From Methanosaeta sp. PtaB.Bin039 (GTDB taxonomy: Archaea; Halobacteriota; Methanosarcinia; Methanotrichales; Methanotrichaceae), in contig MVQI01000041.1 in the NCBI GenBank assembly GCA_002067795.1, positions 1 through 64,000 on the forward strand: a stretch of DNA of 64,000 nt. The letters run 5' to 3'. Positions 7,673 through 17,138 of this stretch are shown here, piece by piece. A program made the position numbers and the translations under genes. The first letter of the stretch is position 1; every line of letters begins with the position of its first letter. The notes beneath the pieces are model-generated. The model searched no databases. It saw nothing but the letters and a program-made list of their open reading frames with translations, and was not told the DNA's origin.

Positions 7673-9061
7673 TCAGGCTTGGTCTGCCTTAACCACCAGG
7701 ATGGTCAGGTCATCGAACTGAGGCTGGCCTGAGCAGAAGGCCTGCCAGTCCGAGATGATCCCATCCAGGATCTCGGCTGCTGGGAGATGGGCATACGACG
7801 CGATTGATCTGCGGACCCGATCTGAGCCGTACTGCTCGCCGCCGCCGTTCAAAGCCTCGGAAAGCCCGTCGGTGTACAGCACCAGGGCATCGCCTGTCAG
7901 GAGCCTTGTATTCCTCTCCTCGTACCGTCCTGCCAGAGAGAGGCCTAGGGCGATTCCCGTAACCTCAAGGCTCACCACCTCCCTTGAGCCTGACCGAAAC
8001 AGAAGGGAATGCGGATGTCCTGCGTTCGCATACCTCAGATGCCCGTCGCTCTCCAGTGATCCCAGGAACATGGTCAGAAACATCCCCGCTCCAGCCTCAG
8101 GCTCTATGAGCCGGTTGGCCAGCGCCAGGGCATCGGCCGGGCCTGATGCCTGGCTTATGCATGCCCTGACCACCGTTCGGCTATGCGCCATGAAGATCGC
8201 GGCCGGAACGCCTTTTCCAGCCGTATCAGCAATGGCGAGCCCCAGGGATTCCTGTCCCGGATGTGCTTCAGGCTGCCCGATCTCCCATGGCGGGAAGTCA
8301 TAGAAATCCCCTCCCACCTCCAGGGCCGGTCGGATGGCCGCAGCCATCGAAAATCCTGGGATTTCGGGCAGGCTTTTCGGTATGAAGCCCATCTGGATCT
8401 CCGCAGCCACCTCCCTCTCTGCCCTTTCCCTCTCCAGATCCGCGAGGTAGCGGTCTCGCTCGGCCTGCGTGCGTCGCTCTGCCAGATAGTTGGAGAGGAC
8501 AATGGCGAATACGAGCATCCCTGCCCCGTTGGCGAGGACCATCGGCCCCATGCTGGCCTCTACAGCCTGCATGGCCAATGGGAAGGGCCTTGCAAGGATC
8601 AGGGTCAGAACCATGTGTAACACCTCGAAAAGCACGGCCAGACCCACGAGGGTGGGCACCCCCAAAAACCGCCTGGTCCTCATCTGTATCAGCCCTCCGA
8701 GCAGGCCTGCAGCCAGCGTGGCGACCGCGCATGGACCGGCAGTGAATCCACCCTGGCTCAGGCGGAAAGCCGCGCCGATCAGGCCGGCCCCGGTCCCCAC
8801 CACAGGCCCGCAGAACAGCCCACCCGCCAGCGGCCCCAGATCTCGCACGCTTGCAATGGCCTGCATCATCCTGATCCCCATCAGGCTTCCGTAGATGGAG
8901 ACCGCCCCGAAGAATAGGGCGAGGACCAGCAGGCTCTTTTTGCTTGGCGTCTTATCCAGGGTCTCTGCGAAGTAACGGCTGCGGATGATCAGGTAGGCAG
9001 ATAGGACAATCACACAGGCCGCTTGAAGCAGCTCCAGATAGCTGTCGATATCGATTGACAT
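7673..9061 (-). CDS. membrane PP2C-type phosphatase, LytS-like 5TM sensor plus SpoIIE domain
   Basis: Residues 1-195 contain about six hydrophobic segments, with the R-D-L-G-P-L-A-G-G-L and G-P-V-V-G-T-G-A-G-L-I-G pattern of 5TM-LYT receptor domains. A short coiled coil (about 196-222) leads into a SpoIIE/RsbU phosphatase domain: G-G-D-F-Y-D-F (250-256), I-A-D-T-A-G-K-G-V-P-A-A near 281-292, N-A-G-H-P and L-Y-T-D-G-L-S-E-A. The metal-binding Asp residues are present, so it should be active. Enzymes of this type dephosphorylate STAS antagonists; the upstream gene encodes one, 44 bases away. What the membrane part senses is unknown. Confidence 0.9.
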   Translation of the reverse strand: MSIDIDSYLELLQAACVIVLSAYLIIRSRYFAETLDKTPSKKSLLVLALFFGAVSIYGSLMGIRMMQAIASVRDLGPLAGGLFCGPVVGTGAGLIGAAFRLSQGGFTAGPCAVATLAAGLLGGLIQMRTRRFLGVPTLVGLAVLFEVLHMVLTLILARPFPLAMQAVEASMGPMVLANGAGMLVFAIVLSNYLAERRTQAERDRYLADLERERAEREVAAEIQMGFIPKSLPEIPGFSMAAAIRPALEVGGDFYDFPPWEIGQPEAHPGQESLGLAIADTAGKGVPAAIFMAHSRTVVRACISQASGPADALALANRLIEPEAGAGMFLTMFLGSLESDGHLRYANAGHPHSLLFRSGSREVVSLEVTGIALGLSLAGRYEERNTRLLTGDALVLYTDGLSEALNGGGEQYGSDRVRRSIASYAHLPAAEILDGIISDWQAFCSGQPQFDDLTILVVKADQA

Positions 9062-9105
9062 ATCCGGTTTGAGCCGTTATCCTTCTGCAGATCGGGTGTT
9101 TATAT

Positions 9106-9447
9106 CTACGTGTGAAGCAGTGCCGTGATGGCCTCTTTTCGATCCGGGTGGATTGTGAACAGCCCTGCAATGCCGGTCGCCTCCATGACCTCCCGGACCA
9201 TCGGCTGCAGGCAGGTCAGGCAGATCTCGCAACGAAGCGGCCTTAGGCTCTTCTGAGCTGCCATGAGCACCCGCAGCCCGGAGCTGCTGATGTAATCCAC
9301 TCCTTTTAGGTCAAGCACCATGGTGGCGGCCTTCTCCTTGATAATCCCGCAGATGGCCGAATCAAGCTCCTTGGCGGTGACTGCGTCGATGCGGCCGGTT
9401 ACAGCCAATACTGGTATTCCCTGGATCGATGTATTGATGATCTCCAA
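9106..9447 (-). CDS. STAS-domain anti-sigma-factor-antagonist-like protein
   Basis: The 113 residues form a single STAS domain: N-terminal strand I-P-V-L-A-V-T-G-R-I-D, the central D-Y-I-S-S-S-G-L-R-V-L loop, and a C-terminal T-G-I-A-G-L-F-T-I-H strand-helix. Ser55, in the S-S-G position, aligns with the serine that RsbW-like kinases phosphorylate and PP2C enzymes dephosphorylate. It is the first gene of the operon with the SpoIIE-type phosphatase and the permease. Archaea have no sigma factors, so its target must differ from the bacterial paradigm; the RsbW-like tail of the permease is the obvious candidate. Confidence 0.9.
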   Translation of the reverse strand: MEIINTSIQGIPVLAVTGRIDAVTAKELDSAICGIIKEKAATMVLDLKGVDYISSSGLRVLMAAQKSLRPLRCEICLTCLQPMVREVMEATGIAGLFTIHPDRKEAITALLHT

Positions 9448-9696
9448 TTCCTACCACCTAGTAATCTCATTGAGGTCGGTGGACATATATCAATGTCCTT
9501 TTCAAGGGCTCGCTGCAAAAGGCGGCAAAAAATCCCGGCCCATTGCCAGATGGACATGGGCAGACTTGAGCCGCCCCCAGGTGCTGGACCTGGGGACTGA
9601 GGCCAGTATCCTGTGAGTTGGCAGGAAAAAGCCGCGGGGGCAAAAAAAGGGATGGCGGATAAATCAGAGGTGGGCTATTGCGGGCATGGGCTTTCT

Positions 9697-10548
9697 TCAC
9701 AAAAGCCCGCGTATCGTCATATAGTGTGCCTTTTGCTTCCCCTCGGTGCTCTGCTCTTCTGCCAGGTCGGTCTGGTCCTGGACAGAGGTCGTGTCCTGCG
9801 GCGTCATCTCGATTGCCTGGGCTGCCGCCTGCATCTGGACCTCGTCTGCCTGTGGCGGCGCTGTCTCGTTCGCCGACCAAAAGATCATCTCCCCGATCTC
9901 AGCATAATGGACCTTGAGCGAATCCCCCTCGATTACGAAGCTGTTGGCGTTCTCGAGAGCTGAGAAGAACCTCCTCTCCATGTCCACAACCGCTTTGGGG
10001 CAGGTCTTCTTGGTGACCTCGGGAGTTGATATGGAGATCTTGTTTCCGTCGGTTGCCATGGCGGCTGAGTATCTGTCGCATCCTGCCAGGCCGCTGATCG
10101 TGCCCTCGTTCAGGTCGAAATCCGCGCTGAAACGCCCGTCATCCATCGGCGTGCTCTGCTCTCCGAGCCGTATTGAAACAAGTTTCCAGGTGCGGCCGTC
10201 CAGTCCTGAGGCCGGGGTCTCCAACTTGTCCAGGACCTCAACCAAGGTCCATTGAGGCGCCCGAGAATCGCCCGAGGCGTCGCCTATCCCTTCTTCTTCT
10301 TTGATCTTCAGGGTGTACTGAAAGCCTGGCTGAAAAGCAAACCTTTCAATAACCCCTTGAAATAGGGTCCAGTTGCCTTCCGAATCCTCCCTCACCATCA
10401 GGCACTTCTGCATGCCGTCTCCGGTGCAGTCCACGAGGCTCGGCCCCACGTAAACGGTCTTCTCAACGGCCAATCCGGCACATGCCAGCACCAGAAGGGC
10501 TATTACTGCTGTCTTTGCAGGCAAAAGGAATCCTCTATATCTCCCCAT
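9697..10548 (-). CDS. exported DUF4377/META-domain (HslJ-like) protein
   Basis: The start is placed at the ATG at 10548, giving 283 residues that begin with a basic n-region and a clear signal peptide (about 10-28). Residues about 30-105 resemble DUF4377 (E-x-x-x-W-x-L-F-x-x-x-I-x-x-F-x-x-x-P-G). Residues about 125-230 form a META domain with W-K-L-V-S-I, G-L-A-G-C-D-R-Y-S-A and the T-K-K-T-C motif. META proteins are exported and linked to stress or heat resistance in bacteria; biochemical activity is unknown. The acidic, Gln-rich tail (about 240-283) looks disordered. It faces away from the gene at 10830 and shares the intergenic region with it. Confidence 0.75.
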   Translation of the reverse strand: MGRYRGFLLPAKTAVIALLVLACAGLAVEKTVYVGPSLVDCTGDGMQKCLMVREDSEGNWTLFQGVIERFAFQPGFQYTLKIKEEEGIGDASGDSRAPQWTLVEVLDKLETPASGLDGRTWKLVSIRLGEQSTPMDDGRFSADFDLNEGTISGLAGCDRYSAAMATDGNKISISTPEVTKKTCPKAVVDMERRFFSALENANSFVIEGDSLKVHYAEIGEMIFWSANETAPPQADEVQMQAAAQAIEMTPQDTTSVQDQTDLAEEQSTEGKQKAHYMTIRGLL

Positions 10549-10829
10549 GATTACCCCTCGACATTGACATCTCAAGGCTTCATTAACGTCCAATAGGTTG
10601 AATGTCCAAGTATAAGTAACTATTCCGGGGACTATTTGGCCATTTCTGTCCCCTTTATCAGCTTCTTTGAAATGGTCTCTTTGATATATTGCTGTCAGAA
10701 ATATGAGCGTTGATATTTCACGCATCTCTTTGCCCAGGCCCCAGCCACCTCCCTTAGAAAAGGGGCCTTCGACGGCCGACATTTTCCACTGCCGCGACTT
10801 ATAAATCCCACAAGGCCACATATTTCAAA

Positions 10830-11387
10830 GTGATACGCATGGCAAATGGAACCTGGCAGCAATCGGCTATCTCGTCATCGATTGAGCCTTTGGGCAGGTC
10901 TCCTGCCAGGACGCTTCTTGCTGCATCGATCCTCCTCCTACTGATATGCGACGCCCACGGGGATCCCTCATCTGCGCGCCCTCCCGCTCCGGACGCCCAG
11001 CCGTTCCAGGGCAGCTTTCAGGGATGGATAGACGGGGACTCTTCCAGCCGGGCATCCATATACATGAACCTCAGCCAAAGCGGCAGAAATATCTCCGGCT
11101 GGGCCGAGCTCGGATCAGGGCTGCGGGTGAACACAGGCGGCTTCCTGTGCCCTGGAACGATATCAGTTCCCGCGTCCCGCTTCGCAGTCGGCGGCTCAGT
11201 TCGGGATGGCCAGCCAGGCATGCTGCAGGCCTCGTCTCAGATCCCGGTCTCGAGGAGGGCTGTCAAGGTCGAGATCTCAGGGGATGCATCGTCAGGCGAC
11301 GGCAGCATGAGGCTGGATATCAGGCTGAACCTGCCATGGCCCTGCCGCAGCAGCCGCCTTTCTGCATCGCTTTCCAGGCTTGCCTGA
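10830..11387 (+). CDS. exported hypothetical protein
   Basis: I do not recognise a family. The product is 185 residues with a hydrophobic segment at about residues 28-44 ending in D-A-H-G, probably a signal peptide. A Pro-rich linker follows, then a Ser/Gly-rich beta-strand-like domain. A TATA-like TTATAAAT at about 10799-10806 places initiation near the GTG at 10830, so a leaderless start is likely; ATG 10839 is three codons inside. It probably lies in the cell envelope. No neighbour indicates a function. Confidence 0.6.
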   Translation: MIRMANGTWQQSAISSSIEPLGRSPARTLLAASILLLLICDAHGDPSSARPPAPDAQPFQGSFQGWIDGDSSSRASIYMNLSQSGRNISGWAELGSGLRVNTGGFLCPGTISVPASRFAVGGSVRDGQPGMLQASSQIPVSRRAVKVEISGDASSGDGSMRLDIRLNLPWPCRSSRLSASLSRLA

Positions 11388-11517
11388 AAATCCGAGAGTC
11401 CCCCAGCCACCGGCGTTTCCTGGAAAGCTGCCACACGCTCTCCAGCCATGCTTTGATCTGGGCAAGGCTTATACCGTATCCTCTAAGAAACTCTCCCTAA
11501 TCCCGGAGCTGATATCC

Positions 11518-12861
11518 ATGAGCCAGCCGCCAAACGACGTTGGAATCGACGATGTGGCAGTTCACTTCCCCCGCCTGTACCTGAGCACCACCGGCCAGTT
11601 TGCGGCAGCCCGTGGCTTAGAGCCGGCAAAGCTGGTTCGTGGCATCGGTGTCGAGCAAATGGCAGTGCCGGACCGACACGAGGACGCGGCCACAATGGCT
11701 GCCAGCGCGCTTTTAGAGCTGATGCAGAGAAACAGGCTTGGCCCAGGGGACATCGGGCGGATCTACATTGGCACCGAGTCATCTGTTGACGAGGCCAAGG
11801 CCATGGGCACCTATGTTATAGGAATGCTGGAGAGGATCTACGGCCGGGGCAGCTTCTCGGAGTGCTCCACTGTTGAGCTCAAGTCAGCCTGCATAGCCGC
11901 CTCCTATGCCCTGGAAAACGTATCCTTATGGGCAGGCAATAAGGAGGGCAATATAGGAGTGGTTATAGCCACCGACATCGCCAGATACAGCCTGAACTCG
12001 CCCGGCGAGTACACCCAGGGGGCAGGTGCGGTGGCCCTTCTGGTTAAGAGGCAACCACGCATGATAAGCCTGGACCAGGAGGCCGGCTTCTTCACCCGCG
12101 ACGAGAACGATTTCTTCCGCCCTCTCGGGATGAAGACCGCCGTTGTCAATGGAAAGCACAGCAACCAGTGCTATCTGGATGCTGTAGAGGGCGCCTTTGC
12201 CTCCTACTGCCGATCAGCCAGGGGAGGCCCAATCTGCCCGCCGCATGGCAGCGCAGTCACCGATGCATTCGATCACATTCTGATGCACATACCATATCCC
12301 CGCATGGTTGAGTATGCGGCAGCGTCGTTATTCTGTCAGGAGTGGCAGGGACTTGATCGCTGGAATTCGGTGGAGGCCCAGATAGGCCCGCTGCCCAGGC
12401 CAGGGGACTTTCCGGGACCGGCCGAGTATCAGGAGGCGTCATCTCAGTATCAGCGCCGGTTTGCCAGGACTCCTGAGTTCATCCGGGCTTTCTCAGCCAA
12501 GGTCGAGCCCTCCACCCTTCTCTCCCGTCGCATCGGAAACATCTATACCGGTTCCCTCTACCTCGGGCTGGCCAGCCTGGCGGAGTCCGGGCATCTCTTG
12601 GCCGGCCAGAGGTGTGCATTCCTATCCTATGGCAGCGGCTGCTCGGCTATGGTCTTCTCTGGCCGGGTGAGCCGGCAGATCGGGGATGTGCCATTGCGAG
12701 GTCTGTTGAAGAGGCTGCAGGAGAGAAGCGAGCTTTCGCTGACCGATTACGAGCTGCTCCACGAGGGTGCCAGGTCAGAGAGCGCAATTCCCCCAAGCGG
12801 CGAGTTCGCCCTTCTTGGCGAAGACGAGCAGGGCTACCGGCATTACGACTGGGTGAAGTGA
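11518..12861 (+). CDS. mvaS: hydroxymethylglutaryl-CoA synthase
   Basis: This enzyme condenses acetyl-CoA with acetoacetyl-CoA to give HMG-CoA, the entry to isoprenoid lipid synthesis. The Glu of G-T-E-S-S-V-D-E-A-K, the nucleophile Cys in L-K-S-A-C-I-A-A and the His of H-I-P-Y-P-R-M are present, with N-G-K-H-S-N-Q-C-Y-L-D-A-V-E and I-G-N-I-Y-T-G-S-L-Y-L downstream. At about 447 residues it is longer than the usual archaeal enzyme of about 350 and resembles the bacterial/eukaryotic form. The ATG at 11518 follows a GGAG motif; the frame is open further upstream but overlaps the previous gene. Confidence 0.85.
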   Translation: MSQPPNDVGIDDVAVHFPRLYLSTTGQFAAARGLEPAKLVRGIGVEQMAVPDRHEDAATMAASALLELMQRNRLGPGDIGRIYIGTESSVDEAKAMGTYVIGMLERIYGRGSFSECSTVELKSACIAASYALENVSLWAGNKEGNIGVVIATDIARYSLNSPGEYTQGAGAVALLVKRQPRMISLDQEAGFFTRDENDFFRPLGMKTAVVNGKHSNQCYLDAVEGAFASYCRSARGGPICPPHGSAVTDAFDHILMHIPYPRMVEYAAASLFCQEWQGLDRWNSVEAQIGPLPRPGDFPGPAEYQEASSQYQRRFARTPEFIRAFSAKVEPSTLLSRRIGNIYTGSLYLGLASLAESGHLLAGQRCAFLSYGSGCSAMVFSGRVSRQIGDVPLRGLLKRLQERSELSLTDYELLHEGARSESAIPPSGEFALLGEDEQGYRHYDWVK

Positions 12862-12960
12862 GCCTCGTGGCAGGGACTGCCTCTATATTACGATCCTCTT
12901 GATCCAGGCAGCCAGCCGCACAAACCTCATTCTCCATTCGGATAGTCAACCAAAAAAGAT

Positions 12961-12969
12961 ATATTTATA
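12961..12969 (+). promoter_or_regulatory. TATA box for the acidic exported protein
   Basis: ATATTTATA ends 19 bases before the ATG at 12988, and the preceding A-rich tract could serve as a BRE. The spacing implies a leaderless or near-leaderless mRNA. Confidence 0.5.
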
Positions 12970-12987
12970 ATAAACAGACCAGTCTTC

Positions 12988-14235
12988 ATGAATATCAGAT
13001 CTCTACTTCTGCTGGCCTGCCTGCTTTGCATGGCCGCCTCTTCAGCCGAAGGCGGGTCAGATCCTGCCGATCTGGCAGGAGATCAGAACGACACCCCGAC
13101 GGCATCCGATCTCAACGCTTCGTCATCTCAGTTGCCTTCCGGCAATGGCAGCTTGGACCAGGCTGAGGCAGAGCAGACAGCGGCGTCTGTGGAGGCGGCT
13201 GGCAAGCCGGCGACAGACGGCGAGCCGGTTGCCGAGGAAGTGGCCGCAGGAGCCTCTCCCATGGAGTCGAGCGAACCAGCCATGGACGAGATGAATGCCT
13301 CGACGATCAAGTCCATGGTCCTGGCTGCCAGCGCCAACACCACCTCCTACCGCCTGGCAATGGATATGGATTTTGAGATGGTTCTCACCCCGCTTGATCC
13401 GGACGGCGCCGACCTTGAGATACTGCAGGGCCGCAGCCTGGCAATGGGGGCGATGAACGTCACGGGTCGTTCCATGAAGATGGTCATGGCAACTCTGGTC
13501 TCCCCACTGGAGCAGTGGGACGAGTCGGTGGCCACTGCAGTCGAGACATATTTCATCAACGACAGCATGTACACCCGGGCAGATGGGGAATGGACCGTCC
13601 TTAAGCTGGACGATCCGGATGTCATGTGGAGCAACCAGGACCAGCTTGCCCAGGAGGCAGACGATCTGAACATGTCGGAGGTCACCCTCATGGGGGTCGA
13701 TGAGGTGGATGGTCAGGACTGCTACCTGCTCTCCGTTCGGCCCAACCTCACCGCTGCCTCAAACCTGAGCGACAAGCTTCTCACCAACATCACCGAGATG
13801 ACCGGCAACGCCACGCTAAACCTGACAGCCCTGATGAGCGGAATGAACATAAGCTACCTTCAGTGGATCTCCCAGGAGAGCTTCCAGCCGCTTAAGACCG
13901 AGATCGTCTTCACGATCTCCCTGACACCTGAGATCCTCGGTCTGGATAAGGAGAACGACTCCGAGGCGGTTCGGATGGATATGTCGGTCGAGGAGACCCT
14001 GTACTTCAAGGACTTCAATCAGGACATAGTGATTGTGTTGCCAGAGGAGGCCACGAAGGCCGTGCCTCTGGAGTCGGCCTCCGCACAGGCAGCAGGTACA
14101 GAGGCAGACGGCTCCGATCTTGCAGTTGCTGAGGATGCCGCCCTCAATAAGACCGGCCAGGAAGCCAGCCAGGGCTGCATAGTGCAGGTCGACCAGAGCA
14201 AGGAGAGCGAAGCCCAGCCTGTAGCCTCAGTCTGA
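12988..14235 (+). CDS. exported acidic protein with LppX/LolA-like pattern
   Basis: The 415-residue product has a signal peptide (about residues 1-22) and then a low-complexity, acidic Ala/Glu/Ser linker to about residue 105. The folded region (about 105-350) alternates strands and contains M-Y-T-R-A-D-G-E-W-T-V near residue 190 and an L-Q-W-I-S-Q-E-S-F-Q-P-L-K segment. That order is reminiscent of outer-membrane-carrier-like or DUF6612-type lipoproteins, in which a half-barrel binds a hydrophobic ligand; this is a weak inference. The tail (about 350-415) is again acidic. A leaderless TATA promoter lies just upstream. Confidence 0.65.
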   Translation: MNIRSLLLLACLLCMAASSAEGGSDPADLAGDQNDTPTASDLNASSSQLPSGNGSLDQAEAEQTAASVEAAGKPATDGEPVAEEVAAGASPMESSEPAMDEMNASTIKSMVLAASANTTSYRLAMDMDFEMVLTPLDPDGADLEILQGRSLAMGAMNVTGRSMKMVMATLVSPLEQWDESVATAVETYFINDSMYTRADGEWTVLKLDDPDVMWSNQDQLAQEADDLNMSEVTLMGVDEVDGQDCYLLSVRPNLTAASNLSDKLLTNITEMTGNATLNLTALMSGMNISYLQWISQESFQPLKTEIVFTISLTPEILGLDKENDSEAVRMDMSVEETLYFKDFNQDIVIVLPEEATKAVPLESASAQAAGTEADGSDLAVAEDAALNKTGQEASQGCIVQVDQSKESEAQPVASV

Positions 14236-14255
14236 GTCGGCCGGGCGAAATCCAC

Positions 14256-14281
14256 GCCTTGACCCGTGTCCGGGTCAAGGC
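14256..14281. terminator. perfect 10-bp hairpin between convergent genes
   Basis: GCCTTGACCC (14256-14265) pairs exactly with 14272-14281 around a 6-nt loop. It lies 20 bases past the stop of the acidic exported protein and about 125 bases past the stop of the convergent riboflavin synthase gene. There is no adjacent T-run, so it may stabilise 3' ends rather than terminate. Confidence 0.45.
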
Positions 14282-14404
14282 CATAACAACCAGTTCGCTC
14301 TTGCGGTCGAGGGGCTTTTGGACAGCTCCAGGTGCCGCAGCAGCTGAAAAACTCATAATGGGGCTGTAATTCCCCCCTTTCCTTTTCCAGTACTTCCCAA
14401 GAGA

Positions 14405-14914
<510 letters not shown>

Positions 14915-14934
14915 TCAGGGCTTATGCCTGTCGC

Positions 14935-16965
14935 TCACCCGCAATACCGGCAGCCGTTGGCCCGTGCACCCGGCTCTCCCAGGTAGAGGACCTGGTCCCG
15001 GGACCCATAGCGGTAAACGGTTATCCCCTTGCACCCCATGCGGTAGGCCAGACGGAAGACCTCGGCCACATCGGCCACCGAGGCCGAGTGTGGGAGGTTG
15101 ACCGTCTTGGATACGGCGTTGTCGGTATGCTTCTGAAATGCTGCCTGGACCTGCACATGCTGCTGCGGCGGCACGTCTAGCGCCGTTACGAATAGCTCCT
15201 TCAAGTCGTCGGGCACGCCGGCGACATCCTGGACAGAACCTTTTGCAGCCACCTCGGCCCGAATAGCTGGGGTGAGTATGCCCCGCTGCCCTGCCATCTG
15301 CTCGAAGAAGGGCGAGCTCTCGATGAGCTGGGCCCCTTCCAGCACGTTTCTCACAAACGAGATGGCGAAGAGCGGCTCTATCCCCGAAGAGGTGCCTGCG
15401 ATTATGCTGATGGTCCCGGTGGGTGCCACGGTGGTCACGGTGGCGTTTCTCATGGCCCGGTAGCTTCGAAGCCGAGAGCTCTCGAAGAGCGGAAAAGAGC
15501 CCCTCTCCTCTCCAAGCCTGGCCGATGCCTCCCTAGCCTCTCTGCTGATGAACGACATGACAGCCTCTGCGACCTGCAGTGCCTCCGGGCTTTTGTACGA
15601 GACGCCCATCTGTATCAGCATCTCTGCAAATCCCATGACGCCAAGCCCGATCTTCCTTGTGCGAAGCGTGGCCTGGCGTATCTGATCCAGGGGAAATCTG
15701 TTCACCTCTATTGCGTCGTCAAGGAAGCGCACTCCCAGACGGACCAGTGACCCCATCTCCTCCCAGGCCACCTCCCCCTTGCTGACCAGCCGGCTCAAGT
15801 TGATGGAGCCCAGGTTGCAGGACTCAAAGGGCAGCAGAGGCTGCTCACCGCACGGATTGGTGGCCTCCACAAGACCCGGCACTGGGTGCGACCGGTTGAT
15901 CCGGTCGATGAACACCATTCCAGGGTCTCCACGCTGCCAGGCGGATGTGGCAATGAGGTTGAACAGCTCATGGGCGCTGATTTGGCTTGTCACCCCACCG
16001 TTGCGCGGATTGATCAGCTCCATCTCACTTCCGATCTCTGCCAGCTGCATGAACCGGTCGGATGCTGACACCGAGATGTTGAAGTTCTCCAGGCTGCCGC
16101 CCTCCTTTGCCGTCACGAACTCGAGTATGTCCGGATGATCGGCTGCCAGGATCCCCATATTGGCCCCTCTTCTGCGGCCGCCCTGCTTGATCACCTCCGT
16201 GGCCGAATCGAAGACCCTCATGAAAGATACCGGCCCGGATGCCACCCCGCCGGTGCTGGCAACGGCGTCGCCTTTAGGCCGAAGCCGGGAGAAGGAGAAG
16301 CCTGTGCCACCGCCGCTCTGATGGATCAGAGCCATATACTTGAGTGCGTCGAATATCCCGGCGATGGAGTCTTCAACCGGCACCACGAAACAGGCCGAGA
16401 GCTGGCCGAGCGAGAGGCCGGCGTTCATCAGCGTCGGCGAGTTCGGCAGGAAAAGCAGGCCTGACATTGCACGGAAGAACTCCCGGCCCCAGGAATCCAC
16501 GTCGCCTCCCAGCCGGCCTTCGGCCGAGGATACGCATGAGGCCACCCTCGTCAGCATCTCGCCAGGCGTCTCGACGACCGCTCCCAACTCGTCCCGCTTC
16601 AGGTAGCGTTTCTTCAAGACCTCCGCTGCATTCACGCTGAGCTTGAGGTCGTCGGCCACTCCCAGGTATTGTTTGGCCTGCCGCACCTCCGACCGCCTCT
16701 GCCGGTAGAGTATGTAGGCCTTGGCCACCTGGGCGTAGCCGCTGTCTATCAGCACCTCTTCAACCAGGTCCTGTAACTGCTCAACCGTGGGCACCTGCCC
16801 TGCGGCCCGCTCCTCCATCACGGCAGCCACACGGCCGGCCAGCTCGTCCGGAGTCCTGGCATCCTCTATTCCCAGGGCAGCAAAGGCTTTGCCGATGGCT
16901 GTAGAGATCCGATTGACGTCGAATCTCTCGATGCGTCCGTCCCTTTTAACGATCTCTTTTATCAT
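14935..16965 (-). CDS. nrdJ: adenosylcobalamin-dependent (class II) ribonucleotide reductase
   Basis: Reduces ribonucleotides to deoxyribonucleotides using a cobalamin-generated thiyl radical. The 676 residues begin with an ATP-cone (about 1-90, R-D-G-R-I-E-R-F-D). The catalytic barrel follows, with redox Cys in S-A-C-F-V-V-P-V, the N-P-C-G-E active-site motif, S-C-N-L-G-S-I-N-L, and the G-S-R-D-Q-V segment. The protein ends in C-x-x-C (C-R-Y-C), the usual shuttle pair for thioredoxin reduction. The Met start at 16965 gives a family-typical N-terminus. A class II enzyme works without oxygen, as expected in a methanogen. Confidence 0.93.
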   Translation of the reverse strand: MIKEIVKRDGRIERFDVNRISTAIGKAFAALGIEDARTPDELAGRVAAVMEERAAGQVPTVEQLQDLVEEVLIDSGYAQVAKAYILYRQRRSEVRQAKQYLGVADDLKLSVNAAEVLKKRYLKRDELGAVVETPGEMLTRVASCVSSAEGRLGGDVDSWGREFFRAMSGLLFLPNSPTLMNAGLSLGQLSACFVVPVEDSIAGIFDALKYMALIHQSGGGTGFSFSRLRPKGDAVASTGGVASGPVSFMRVFDSATEVIKQGGRRRGANMGILAADHPDILEFVTAKEGGSLENFNISVSASDRFMQLAEIGSEMELINPRNGGVTSQISAHELFNLIATSAWQRGDPGMVFIDRINRSHPVPGLVEATNPCGEQPLLPFESCNLGSINLSRLVSKGEVAWEEMGSLVRLGVRFLDDAIEVNRFPLDQIRQATLRTRKIGLGVMGFAEMLIQMGVSYKSPEALQVAEAVMSFISREAREASARLGEERGSFPLFESSRLRSYRAMRNATVTTVAPTGTISIIAGTSSGIEPLFAISFVRNVLEGAQLIESSPFFEQMAGQRGILTPAIRAEVAAKGSVQDVAGVPDDLKELFVTALDVPPQQHVQVQAAFQKHTDNAVSKTVNLPHSASVADVAEVFRLAYRMGCKGITVYRYGSRDQVLYLGEPGARANGCRYCG

Positions 16966-17080
16966 TAATCAAGAGGCCCCCTGTGCCACTATCGGCTTTC
17001 TTGCCCAGGAATTCGGAGACGCAGGGCAGTTATGAGACGGGCTTTTAACCCGGTCATACATTACATTTGGCCCTGGAAAC

Positions 17081-17088
17081 GATATATA
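17081..17088 (+). promoter_or_regulatory. TATA box for the CooC-like gene
   Basis: GATATATA predicts initiation near 17108-17112. This lies after the in-frame ATGs at 17067-region codons and at 17094, so those ATGs are probably not translated. Confidence 0.5.
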
Positions 17089-17126
17089 CTTGCATGTCCG
17101 TAATCTCTTTTCAGGAAATTTACATC

Positions 17127-17131
17127 GGGGG
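17127..17131 (+). promoter_or_regulatory. ribosome-binding site pointing to an AUA start
   Basis: GGGGG ends seven bases before the ATA codon at 17139. No ATG, GTG or TTG in frame lies at a usable distance. It is the only good SD-like site between the TATA box and the P-loop. Confidence 0.45.
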
Positions 17132-17138
17132 TTTTTCA

